Assembly: GCA_963848335.1 (NCBI GenBank)
Contig: CAWKDD010000003.1
Location: 682,001-746,000 of the forward strand
DNA length: 64,000 nucleotides
Source: Chersky-840 sp963848335
Lineage (GTDB): Bacteria; Actinomycetota; Acidimicrobiia; Acidimicrobiales; UBA8190
Direction: 5' to 3'
Shown: one piece after another, positions 42,955 through 50,791 of the stretch
How the letters are laid out: each line of letters begins with the position of its first letter
Numbering within the stretch: the stretch's first letter is position 1
Made by a program: the position numbers and the translations under genes
Notes under the pieces: generated by a model
What the model was told of the DNA's origin: nothing
The model's input: the letters and a program-made list of their open reading frames with translations, nothing else
The model's database searches: none

Positions 42955-45285
42955 TTGCTCACTCCTGTCACAGATGTCCCAATGAGCACACGATCGAGGT
43001 GCCCTGCGAGAGCGGATTGCTCACGTGTGCTCTCGGGAACCCGCGCGTCGGCGAGAACAGTAGACAAGAACAAAGGTGCCCACCCGAGCGTTCGTGCCTT
43101 GAGCGGAGCGGACAAAGGAATCGCTACTCAAGACGTATGTTGTGGAATCGGCCCGTCCAGCGACTCACTCACGGCGCTCCAGAAACGACCGCTCTACGTC
43201 GCGCTGTTCTTGTCCTCAGTTGACACATCGGCCGCCTACGAGCCGTACGTTGTCGAGCCTCAGCATCATCCCGTGACTGCGCCGCACGGCCTTGACCGAG
43301 AGGCTGGCGCGGCGCTGCCAGCGCTGTGGTACTTCCTCCATCTCCCGCGAGGCTTCGCCGAGGTGGTCGATTTGCCCTACACGGCTGTGGCGGGCATGGC
43401 GGACCTCCGTCCGGACCATCGGATCCTCCTCGCGCCGGTCCAGGCATTCGATGACGGCTATCTGCGACCGTGGCCGCCGATGGGCCAACTCCCGGTGCTG
43501 ATGGCCGCGCACGACGACTTGATGCCAGATGCGGTGCGCCTATGCGGCGAGTTCGAGTTCTTGCTGCCGCCGATCTCGTTCGGAGCGATGTCGGACGCGA
43601 CGCTCGATGGCCATTGGGACGAGATCCACCGACGGGTCCTGCCTGACATGCCTTACGTCGGCACGTCATTGCCCCTGAGCGCTCGTCTGGATCTCGCCAT
43701 CGTCGAACTTCCAGTTCGCAGACTCGCGCAGGAGGTCGGACGACCGGTCGACACGCTGCTGAGCGCCGACGAGGCGCCGATGTCGTGGCTAGAGGAGTGT
43801 CTCACCCAACACGCCATGGTGCGTGCGCTCGCGAAGCTCGAGGCCGCTCAGGTGGGCCAGGCCGAAGCCGCAATGATGCTTCCTGAACGAGTCGACGACG
43901 AACAAGCGAGCGTTCGTATCCCAATCACTGTGGCCGCTCCGGGCGTGGCTTCGCCATACCTGCGAGGTGCTCCGGGGAGACGACATCCTGCCCAGCGTCT
44001 TGAGCCGTTCGACCCACGATCGGTCTTCTCGCGGGACATGGGCTCACAGTCGGACGATCTCGTGGAGCGAGCCGCGATTGAGTTTCTCGTCGCGCACAGC
44101 GGTGTCCGGGACGGGTTCGCGCTAATGCTCCCCACCGTCCCGTCCGAGCTATTCGCCGCGTTCTCGAATATCGAGCAGCACTGGGCGCGTGGCCCGGATG
44201 CCCAAACCGTCCGACGGCTCATGGGAAGACTGGATGATCTTGCAGCACCGATGTGGAATGAGATTGCCGTGCGCGCTGTGCAACGGGCGTCACAACTCAT
44301 CGTGTTCTCGAACTTCCCCCTTGGGGTTCTGCGACTCCCGGGCGACACGGCGCCCCTCTCTTGCCGTGTCCCCATTTCCTACCGGCCACTGTTGCCACTC
44401 ACGCGTGCGATCCAGACGGAGCTGTCCTCCTCCGCTGTGGACCTGTCCGAAGGTTTCCGGGTTCTGGTCGCCGAGTGCATTCCTCACGACGACCCGGTCG
44501 GGCGGATGTCGCGAGGCGGGTGGGATGTGGGCGCCCAACTGTTCGACGAGGAGGCGGCACGGGGTTCAACGCTCGTTCGCGCGGATACCCCATCCATGGC
44601 TGACGTCAGGAGAGCGATCGAGGATGTCCGCCCGGACATCCTCGTTTTGAGCGCGCATGGCGCATCTAACGGGAACGTCGCAGGCCTGGCGATCGGCGAT
44701 GAGCTGTGTCTCGGACAGGAACTCGGCACGGTTCCGCCCGTCGTCATCCTCAGCGCCTGTCACACCGCGGCCCGTGGCCGCGGGCAGGTCACGATCACGG
44801 ACCTTCTGCTTCGAGAGGGCGCCGTCGCCGTACACGCTCCCCATGTGCCTGTCGATGTGCGCCAGAACGCGACTGTGACGGTGCGCCTGTTCATCTACAT
44901 GACGCTCGCGGTCTCAGGGAGGGAACCACACCGCACGCTGATCGATGCGTGGAGAAGGACGCAGTCAGGCAATGCGGTGCTCGACATCCTCCACGGGAAC
45001 CCGCATCTGCAGAAGTGGGCAGGGACGCAGACGCCGCGCGGCAAACCTGTGTTGACCGACTTCATGGAGCGTGCCTCGGAGGACCGGGTGCGCTCAAACC
45101 ACGCCTACCTCGACACCGAGTCCGTACTGCTGGAACTTGCTCGCGAGATGGGCGTCGAGCAGGAGGTCCAGGCGTGGCTCAGATCGCCAGGCTATGTCCC
45201 CGAGTCTGCCTTCTATGCGTTCGTTGGCCGACCTGAGCAGGTGTTCCTGCAGCCGCCGGACCTCGTGCTCGCTCAGCACTCATAG
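42955..45285 (+). CDS. CHAT-domain caspase-like peptidase
   Basis: Up to 776 residues (TTG at 42955; ATG at 42982 is possible and the first 75 residues look unconserved). The C-terminal region is a CHAT domain: the catalytic His568 in DILVLSAHGASNG and Cys602 in PPVVILSACHTAARGRG, the His-Cys dyad of the separase/caspase clan, followed by GAVAVHAPHVPVDV. An N-terminal region of about 470 residues has no TPR pattern I can see and may be a sensor. CHAT proteases act in bacterial gasdermin and CRISPR-linked (Craspase) immunity by cleaving a partner. Its substrate here is unknown; the neighbouring DUF4160/ImmA and radical SAM genes are candidates. Confidence 0.85.
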   Translation: MLTPVTDVPMSTRSRCPARADCSRVLSGTRASARTVDKNKGAHPSVRALSGADKGIATQDVCCGIGPSSDSLTALQKRPLYVALFLSSVDTSAAYEPYVVEPQHHPVTAPHGLDREAGAALPALWYFLHLPRGFAEVVDLPYTAVAGMADLRPDHRILLAPVQAFDDGYLRPWPPMGQLPVLMAAHDDLMPDAVRLCGEFEFLLPPISFGAMSDATLDGHWDEIHRRVLPDMPYVGTSLPLSARLDLAIVELPVRRLAQEVGRPVDTLLSADEAPMSWLEECLTQHAMVRALAKLEAAQVGQAEAAMMLPERVDDEQASVRIPITVAAPGVASPYLRGAPGRRHPAQRLEPFDPRSVFSRDMGSQSDDLVERAAIEFLVAHSGVRDGFALMLPTVPSELFAAFSNIEQHWARGPDAQTVRRLMGRLDDLAAPMWNEIAVRAVQRASQLIVFSNFPLGVLRLPGDTAPLSCRVPISYRPLLPLTRAIQTELSSSAVDLSEGFRVLVAECIPHDDPVGRMSRGGWDVGAQLFDEEAARGSTLVRADTPSMADVRRAIEDVRPDILVLSAHGASNGNVAGLAIGDELCLGQELGTVPPVVILSACHTAARGRGQVTITDLLLREGAVAVHAPHVPVDVRQNATVTVRLFIYMTLAVSGREPHRTLIDAWRRTQSGNAVLDILHGNPHLQKWAGTQTPRGKPVLTDFMERASEDRVRSNHAYLDTESVLLELAREMGVEQEVQAWLRSPGYVPESAFYAFVGRPEQVFLQPPDLVLAQHS

Positions 45286-45715
45286 GTCATCTTGCTCGGT
45301 ACGTGTGTGTTCTCCCCGTAGCGCCTACCTCAAAGAGCGCCTCTCCGTGCCGACAACTCATCCAAACGGAGGACCAGAGATTTTGTGGCCGTTTTGCGGA
45401 AGGCCAAGAAGCCCAGCCCATGGCGTTCACCTTCATCAACGAGCCTTCTGTCACCTACCGGATGATCGCCTGACCTCCTCGGATGGGTTTCGGGCACACA
45501 CAGATGGTGATCCGGGGGGTCGTTGGGCAATGCCCAGGTTTGAAGATTGGTCGTTCGCGGCGTGAACGGTGTGGTCTCTCGAGATGGGAGTTCACGTCGC
45601 CCCCCACGCGCTGCGTGGTTTGCTTGATGGTTTGCTTGAAAGGCCTGCTCGTGTTGGCCGTCAAGCAAAAATATTTTGTCAGTTGGGGGCGCCAACTCTT
45701 AGAGCGGTCTCTGTG
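45286..45715. other. gap between convergent CHAT and HTH-peptidase genes
   Basis: About 430 bases. A short frame containing MAFTFINEPSVTYRMIA (45415-45472) is the only protein-like stretch and might be the end of a broken gene; no hairpin with T-run is obvious. Otherwise empty. Confidence 0.35.
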
Positions 45716-47176
45716 CTACAGACCTGTCAGGATAGCGGCCGTGATCAATGTGGCGTCCACCTCGGACATCTCATCGAGCGAGAGATATCTCTCAGCGACG
45801 GCCTCGGCCACCGGCCGACCACGCCCGTCAACTTTTGCGAGGTTACTGGCGGAACCCCATCGATCCTTGTCCTCGCCGATGTCCACAAGCTCGTAAGCGG
45901 CGACCATACCCAGGAGCCCGGCGCTGACGTCGGCTCTTGCTGCCACATCCTCCACTGCGAACTTGAATCGGAGATGGCTGCCACGAGATTGGGCTCGGAC
46001 ATCGGCCAACATCTGCTCGTGCCCTGGAAGCAGTAGGTCGAGAGCGAACGTAGTTGCTGCGATCTCATCCATGTCCGTGCTGGAGTGGGGCCGCGGAGCG
46101 TCAATGTCGACAACGGAAGAGTTGGAGATATGCCGCAAGACTATGTGCCCAAGCTCATGCGCCAGGTCGAACAGCCAGTACACGGCGAGGTCTCGGGCCT
46201 CCTTCAGGACCACGATCGGAACGCTCTCAATGCTCAAGACTGCAGCCGAGAACCCGCTCTTACCCAGGAGCGGAACCACAGGAATGCCTCTTCCCCACAT
46301 CCAGTCAAGTAGTGATTCCAGCGTGATCCGGCCAGCGTCGTCCTTCGCCTCGGTTCGAATCTGTTCCGGATCGACTGGCGGCTCCTCGTAGTCGGGCGCG
46401 CGCTCTCCCGATCGAACGGCCTGGGCGACCTCAAAGGCGAGGTGGATGAGAGGCGACTCGAGCGGATCCGGATGATGTGCCTTCAAGCGAACAGCCACGT
46501 TGAGTTGAGGCGTTTTGAGGATGCCCTGCACAATCGATTCAGGCCGCCATCCGAACGCACGTGACAGCGTTTGAACAAGGAATCCGCGAGGAGACAGCGA
46601 GACAAGCCGGTCCATGATGTCAACCGAAACACCTGCCTCTTCGGCACGCTTGCGGAGTGTCTTCCGGGAGACCTCCAACGCATCCGGTCCAGCCAGATCA
46701 GACATCTGGGCTCCCATCGCGCGAAGAAGCGACTGGACCGTGGAGACCCGCAAGTCGGACCGACCACTTTCGATCTTGGAGAGCTGCGGCGCGGACATGC
46801 TTACGGCCTCGGCGAGGTATCGCTGGTTAAGGTTCCGATCCTCGCGTAGAGCCTTGAGTCGAAGTCCGACCTTTTTGGACTGCTCTGCGTCTCGGCGCCG
46901 CAACTCCTGAGCAAAGGAAGGGTCGGCGGCAGACCGAATCTGAGTCCAAGACAGGTCGATGATCCGTCCGTCGCTCATTGTCACACGCAGGTTGAGGCCG
47001 TCGTCGGGTCCCAGCTCGATATCGAAGTCGGGATCGGTGACGCCGAACGTGGCAGCGGGGATGCGAACGACATCGCCGTTCGCAAACTCGACGCCGACAT
47101 CGCCTCCCTGTCGGGCCGCCGCGACGACGTCGCTGTAGCCCGGTCGCTCCCAGGGCAAGGAGATTTGGTCACTCAT
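45716..47176 (-). CDS. DUF2442-like / XRE HTH / ImmA-IrrE metalloprotease fusion
   Basis: 486 residues from ATG at 47176, which overlaps the upstream DUF4160 stop by four bases. Residues about 25-90 (VEFANGDVVRIPAATFG, VTMSDGRIIDLSW) look like a DUF2442 domain. Residues 103-155 are an XRE/Cro HTH (LRLKALREDRNLNQRYLAEA, QLSKIESGRSDL). The C-terminal half is an ImmA/IrrE-type zinc peptidase with HELGH at 340-344 and the third ligand Glu371 in MDEIAATTFALDLLLP. ImmA-like peptidases cleave repressors after a signal; DUF4160 and DUF2442 genes commonly form pairs. A toxin-antitoxin or stress switch with self-regulating repressor and protease in one chain is the likely reading. Confidence 0.85.
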   Translation of the reverse strand: MSDQISLPWERPGYSDVVAAARQGGDVGVEFANGDVVRIPAATFGVTDPDFDIELGPDDGLNLRVTMSDGRIIDLSWTQIRSAADPSFAQELRRRDAEQSKKVGLRLKALREDRNLNQRYLAEAVSMSAPQLSKIESGRSDLRVSTVQSLLRAMGAQMSDLAGPDALEVSRKTLRKRAEEAGVSVDIMDRLVSLSPRGFLVQTLSRAFGWRPESIVQGILKTPQLNVAVRLKAHHPDPLESPLIHLAFEVAQAVRSGERAPDYEEPPVDPEQIRTEAKDDAGRITLESLLDWMWGRGIPVVPLLGKSGFSAAVLSIESVPIVVLKEARDLAVYWLFDLAHELGHIVLRHISNSSVVDIDAPRPHSSTDMDEIAATTFALDLLLPGHEQMLADVRAQSRGSHLRFKFAVEDVAARADVSAGLLGMVAAYELVDIGEDKDRWGSASNLAKVDGRGRPVAEAVAERYLSLDEMSEVDATLITAAILTGL

Positions 47177-47412
47177 TTCTCGTTCACCTCGATCCACAGT
47201 GCGATGAGATCGTCCTGTCTTGCTCGTATTTCTTCCATCAGCTCCTTCGGGATCCGTTCCGATTCGTCGTAGGCGTCGAGCGTCTCTAGGAACACCGTCG
47301 CGATCCGCGTTCCTCTCAAGCAGATGTGCGCGTGCGGCCGATGATGTTGACCGTCGCTCTCGGCCCATATGTAGACGGCGTAGACATCATGGAAAAGGAA
47401 AGCTCGTGTCAT
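47173..47412 (-). CDS. DUF4160 domain protein
   Basis: 79 residues, close to the usual DUF4160 length. The hallmark histidine-rich stretch HHRPHAHI is at residues 26-33 after VYAVYIWAESDG, followed by FLETLDAYDES and a C-terminal helix IRARQDDLIALWIEV. DUF4160 proteins are small, uncharacterised, and usually paired with a DUF2442 gene in an arrangement suggestive of toxin-antitoxin modules. Here the partner is the overlapping gene that fuses DUF2442-like, HTH and ImmA domains. The start at 47412 faces the divergent radical SAM gene across 44 bases. Confidence 0.8.
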   Translation of the reverse strand: MTRAFLFHDVYAVYIWAESDGQHHRPHAHICLRGTRIATVFLETLDAYDESERIPKELMEEIRARQDDLIALWIEVNEK

Positions 47413-47418
47413 AGGGAA

Positions 47419-47434
47419 TTAACTGGTATGTTAA
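47419..47434. promoter_or_regulatory. inverted repeat TTAAC-N6-GTTAA between divergent genes
   Basis: TTAAC (47419-47423) and GTTAA (47430-47434) form a dyad in the 44-base gap between the DUF4160 gene and the radical SAM gene. XRE-type repressors bind such dyads. The HTH in the neighbouring fusion protein is the natural candidate, and the position would let it control both arms. Confidence 0.55.
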
Positions 47435-47456
47435 CCTAGCACACGAAAGGTCACGA

Positions 47457-48608
47457 ATGGACCCCCTCGAGCACGCACCCGGCACTACCCCGGCCGACAA
47501 GGGCAGCCCGCACCTGGTGCTCATTCGCGCCACCCGTCGGGTCGCTGGCAGCGGGACAGCCAATGCCTGCTACTTCCGCTCCGGCGCCGACCCGGGGCGT
47601 CGGAAGGCCCTTCTCCAGATCACCGAGCGCTGCGACCTGCGGTGCGCTCACTGCTTCGTGTCCGCCACCCGCAGCGGCTCCGACATGACCCACGAGGACA
47701 TTGCGGCAGCGGTCCCTCGCCTCGAGGCCGCACGTGTCTCTCACGTCACGCTGACAGGCGGCGAGCCGTTCGTGCACCCGGCGATTCTCCGTATCGTCGA
47801 GCTCCTCGTCCACCATCAGCTCTCCGTCACGATCTGCACCAATGCGGTGTCGGTCACCTCTGAGCACATCGACTCCCTGAGCCGGCACTCCAGCGTCGGC
47901 GTCAACGTCAGCCTCGACGGATTCTCCTCGGACAGCCATGGTCAGTTCCGTGGCGACCGCAGCTCCTTCGATCTGACCGTGGCCAACACGCGCCGGCTCG
48001 CTGACGCAGGGCTGCTGAAAGGCATCCTTTGCACACCGAACACACTCGCCGAACAGTCCGAATACGCGGAGGTCTACCAGTTCGCCCACGACGTTGGCGC
48101 GGAATACGTGCTCATGAACCCTTTGTCCAGCTTCGGGCGGGGGATGAACGGGGGTCGCCGTCTAAGGGCGGACGACCGCACGATGCGGTCCATCCAAGCT
48201 GATGTGCAACGGACGGCCAGTGCGCCCGACGGACCCGAAGCCGTGTTCATCCGGTTCCCGAACGACAGCCAACCCCTGTCGGGCTGCATCGCCGGCGAGG
48301 TCATCTACGTCTTTGTGAACGGGGACACCGCTGTCTGTCCGTATCTTGTATTCGCCGCCAAGAACGCCATCTCGCAGCACGCGCCCGACGAGTTCATCGC
48401 CGGGAACCTATTCCGGAACGAGGATTTTGCAGCCCGCCTCGATGCCTATGACTTTCACGGGCGCTACAGCGTGCCGAATAATCCCACCTGTGGGACCTGC
48501 GGCATCAAGGGCACTTGCGGCAACGGATGCCCAGCCGCCGTGATCGCATCCGGTGGCCGAATTGGCGACCTCGACGCGGATGTGTGTCCCCGTCCGGACG
48601 CCCCATGA
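47457..48608 (+). CDS. radical SAM/SPASM domain enzyme
   Basis: 383 residues. The radical SAM motif Cys59-x3-Cys63-x2-Cys66 (TERCDLRCAHCF) is followed by TLTGGEPFVHP, the SAM-binding GGE stretch. The C-terminus is a SPASM domain: Cys277 and Cys294, then C345-x2-C348-x5-C354-x3-C358 and Cys377, enough for two auxiliary Fe-S clusters. SPASM enzymes typically modify ribosomal peptides (PqqE, MftC, anSME types). No precursor-peptide ORF or leader-binding domain is visible nearby. Its stop overlaps the next ATG by four bases, tying it to the kinase-like protein. GAAAGG lies seven bases before ATG 47457. Confidence 0.9.
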   Translation: MDPLEHAPGTTPADKGSPHLVLIRATRRVAGSGTANACYFRSGADPGRRKALLQITERCDLRCAHCFVSATRSGSDMTHEDIAAAVPRLEAARVSHVTLTGGEPFVHPAILRIVELLVHHQLSVTICTNAVSVTSEHIDSLSRHSSVGVNVSLDGFSSDSHGQFRGDRSSFDLTVANTRRLADAGLLKGILCTPNTLAEQSEYAEVYQFAHDVGAEYVLMNPLSSFGRGMNGGRRLRADDRTMRSIQADVQRTASAPDGPEAVFIRFPNDSQPLSGCIAGEVIYVFVNGDTAVCPYLVFAAKNAISQHAPDEFIAGNLFRNEDFAARLDAYDFHGRYSVPNNPTCGTCGIKGTCGNGCPAAVIASGGRIGDLDADVCPRPDAP

Positions 48609-49219
48609 GTCCGTTCATTACCGTGGACGGACCAAACGGAGTCGGTAAGACCACCCTCATTCACGCACTCGCCATTCTTCTTCGAGCCGCTGGCAACGAC
48701 GTTGTAAAGGTCAGGCAGCCGAGCGACTCGGACCTCGGTAATTTCGCGCGCAACAGCGAGCAGCGACTGACAGGCATGGCTCTCGCGACTCTGGTAGTCG
48801 CCGATCGCTACCTTCAAATCGAAACAACCATCAAGCCAAAGCTCGCCGAAGGCTGCACTGTTCTATGCGATCGGTACGTCGCGTCGACCCTTGCGCTGCA
48901 GCGCCTCGACGGCCTTCCGCTCGATGTCCTATGGGAAATGAACAGGCAGGCGCTCGTACCTGATCTAAGCGTTCTCCTCACTGCCGATCCCGCCATTATC
49001 GAACTGCGTCTAGATGAACGAGGTCGACAGTCTCGGTTTGAGCGAATGGAAGGCATTGCTGCTCGAGAGGTTGACTACTTTATGGAGGCGTTCGAGTTGC
49101 TCCGCCACGTGGGCTACACGACGCTTGAAGTCGCCACGACTGCAACGACCCCCGAATTCTGCGCCGCCGAGATCGCTACCCACGTCGCCTCCCTCGGCGG
49201 TATCGATGTGGCCACCTGA
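48605..49219 (+). CDS. thymidylate-kinase-like P-loop protein
   Basis: 204 residues, TMPK-sized. The Walker A GPNGVGKTT is at residues 9-17 (dTMP kinases usually have EGxDGxGKT). A DR(Y) motif lies in CDRYVASTLALQ, and the LID-like RLDERGRQSRFERM is present. The R-E-P segment of true TMPK is replaced by RQPSDSDLGNF, so the nucleotide substrate may differ. It is unlikely to be the housekeeping tmk: it is coupled by a four-base overlap to the radical SAM gene, suggesting that the kinase supplies or consumes a nucleotide in the same pathway. Confidence 0.8.
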   Translation: MSPFITVDGPNGVGKTTLIHALAILLRAAGNDVVKVRQPSDSDLGNFARNSEQRLTGMALATLVVADRYLQIETTIKPKLAEGCTVLCDRYVASTLALQRLDGLPLDVLWEMNRQALVPDLSVLLTADPAIIELRLDERGRQSRFERMEGIAAREVDYFMEAFELLRHVGYTTLEVATTATTPEFCAAEIATHVASLGGIDVAT

Positions 49220-49229
49220 TCTTGCTTTC

Positions 49230-50099
49230 TCAGGCGTATGCCAGATCAGCTGACGCTGCGCTCAGTGGGTCCCCGAGAGCGTACGGCCGTTCGACTCCAA
49301 CCACGACGGCCGCGTGATCGCTCAGGCCGCTGAGCCGAAACTGATGCAGGTAGTCACACGCCGCCAGTTGCTCCACTAGGTGCTTCGACACGAACCCGTA
49401 GTCGTAACGGTAGCCGGCGCCTTTCCGGCCGATCCAGCTGTGGGCCTGGACTCCCGGGTTCAGTAGCGCAAAAGCGTCAACTAACCCTGCGGCGGATATC
49501 GCCTCAAGTGCGTCGTACTCCCAAGCGCGAAACGCTGGATACCGGGGCACATGTGAACGGCTAACGATGTTCAAGTCGCCGAGAAGCACCACATCCTCGT
49601 CATCGGGGAGTTCGTAGAGCAATGACGTCAGTTGCGCAAGGAACTCCTGCTTTCGGAGGATCTTCGCGGCCGATGCATCCCTTGATGGCACGTAGACGCC
49701 GATCAACGTGAAGGGCCGGTCGCCTTCAACACGGATAACCACCAGACGGTGCGCGAGGTCGACCGATTTGGTCGTTGGCGGCTTCCCGGGAGGTAGTCGA
49801 TGGATGACAGCCACGCCTCGCTCGCCGGCCGTTGGTGGGACTGGGGCTACAACGGTGTAACCCTTCTCGCGGTAGGAGTCGAGCATCAGACTGGTGCCGA
49901 CGTTGTCCCTGGTCTCAGTGAGCACCAGAAGGTCAGCGTCGAGACCGTCCAGAGCCCGCAGGAGACGCACCGCCCTATCGGTGGACGGGCCAGAGATGTT
50001 CAAAGTGAATAGCCGGAGGGCTGGCACTACCGCATCCGATCGCGAGTGGCCGATGCCCGCAAGTCGGGCCTGGCCAGAGGGGTCAGTTTGGATATACAT
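49230..50099 (-). CDS. endonuclease/exonuclease/phosphatase family protein
   Basis: 289 residues from ATG at 50099 (TTG at 50123 would add eight). EEP-fold motifs are in order: RLFTLNISG (Asn), LLVLTETRD (catalytic Glu), VLLGDLNIV (GDLN), YRYDYGFVS and GLSDHAAVVV (SDH). This fold includes ExoIII-type DNA-repair nucleases, DNase I and phosphodiesterases. The gene converges on the kinase-like gene with a ten-base gap and diverges from the small 50117 gene across only 17 AT-rich bases. A nuclease in a putative defence locus could be the effector; a cyclic-nucleotide or phosphoester hydrolase role is equally possible. Confidence 0.85.
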   Translation of the reverse strand: MYIQTDPSGQARLAGIGHSRSDAVVPALRLFTLNISGPSTDRAVRLLRALDGLDADLLVLTETRDNVGTSLMLDSYREKGYTVVAPVPPTAGERGVAVIHRLPPGKPPTTKSVDLAHRLVVIRVEGDRPFTLIGVYVPSRDASAAKILRKQEFLAQLTSLLYELPDDEDVVLLGDLNIVSRSHVPRYPAFRAWEYDALEAISAAGLVDAFALLNPGVQAHSWIGRKGAGYRYDYGFVSKHLVEQLAACDYLHQFRLSGLSDHAAVVVGVERPYALGDPLSAASADLAYA

Positions 50100-50116
50100 A
50101 TGATAATAATATATAA

Positions 50117-50437
50117 ATGCCAAGCGCGGGTGACAACCGGCGGGTCATCGACCCGGCCACAAGGATCGAAAGGTGCGAGCCCGTACAGACGAACGTGCGA
50201 TGGCCGGCACCTGTCGATCAGAGATTGAACGAACTCCTAGACCGCCTCAGCGCGGCGGGGAGAGAGGCGACTCGAAGCCAGCTGCTGGCTGCCCTAGTCG
50301 CAAGCGCCCCATCTCTCGGGGGCGATCTCGCGAAGCTCCTGAGCAAGTACAAGCGGATAACCGCGGGCAAGGTGGTTCTTCAACGCGAGGGGCCTATCGT
50401 CGTCCACGACCGGCAGCCCGGTAGACGTCGGCGCTGA
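50117..50437 (+). CDS. small hypothetical protein, paralogue of the 34327 gene
   Basis: 106 residues sharing the full motif order of the 34327 protein: ID(P/K)ATR near the start, VRWPAPVDQRLNELLDRLSA, RSQLLAALVASAP, a KYKRITAGKVV segment and a terminal QPGRRRR. There is no membrane-protein partner here, unlike the other copy; instead it diverges from the EEP-family gene across 17 bases (ATGATAATAATATATAA region). Leaderless or very short-leader transcription in both directions seems required. Fold and function unknown. Confidence 0.7.
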   Translation: MPSAGDNRRVIDPATRIERCEPVQTNVRWPAPVDQRLNELLDRLSAAGREATRSQLLAALVASAPSLGGDLAKLLSKYKRITAGKVVLQREGPIVVHDRQPGRRRR

Positions 50438-50791
50438 GGCGAGCGAAAGCTTGCCCAAGTACCAGCACACAGGCTCGTTGCACCACCTCCGTCTCCGGCC
50501 GCGCCGGATTGCACATCGTCGCTCCCGCTCCAAGTCCACCTCATGCTCGTACCGTATATCGAGGGTGTGGCGCGGCATTCGGCCATGGCGTGTGAGTACC
50601 GAGAACGCCACACCCCCCGAGCGTGGCTGTCGCAACTCTCTTGCTCAGGGACGGTGGATGACATCTTCGGCACTCACAGGCCCGCCGGGCCTGAACCTTG
50701 GGTGCCTCATCCAAGCAGGGGCAAAGACCCCCCACCACGGATTGCAGTCCGCCCCAAACCTAGAGCATCTGGTCTGGACTTGTGGACTTGA
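50438..50791. other. gap containing a solo IS end
   Basis: About 350 bases with no supported gene. The 23-bp solo end at 50656-50678 shows that an insertion sequence of the 35131 type once had an end here. Confidence 0.4.
50656..50678. repeat. solo terminal repeat of the 35131-type IS
   Basis: Matches the 23-bp end of the 35131-36306 element with two mismatches (GGATGACATCTTCGGCACT versus the intact end). No transposase of that type is adjacent, so this is a relic. Confidence 0.6.

Noticed and set aside
47457..48608. Prokaryotic viperin
   Set aside because: The kinase neighbour is suggestive, but the C-terminal seven-cysteine SPASM pattern and the C-D-L-R-C-A-H-C motif fit SPASM peptide-modifying enzymes; viperins lack SPASM.
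48605..49219. Housekeeping thymidylate kinase (tmk)
   Set aside because: The Walker A and the Arg-Glu-Pro segment differ from typical tmk, and the gene is coupled to a radical SAM gene inside a mobile island.
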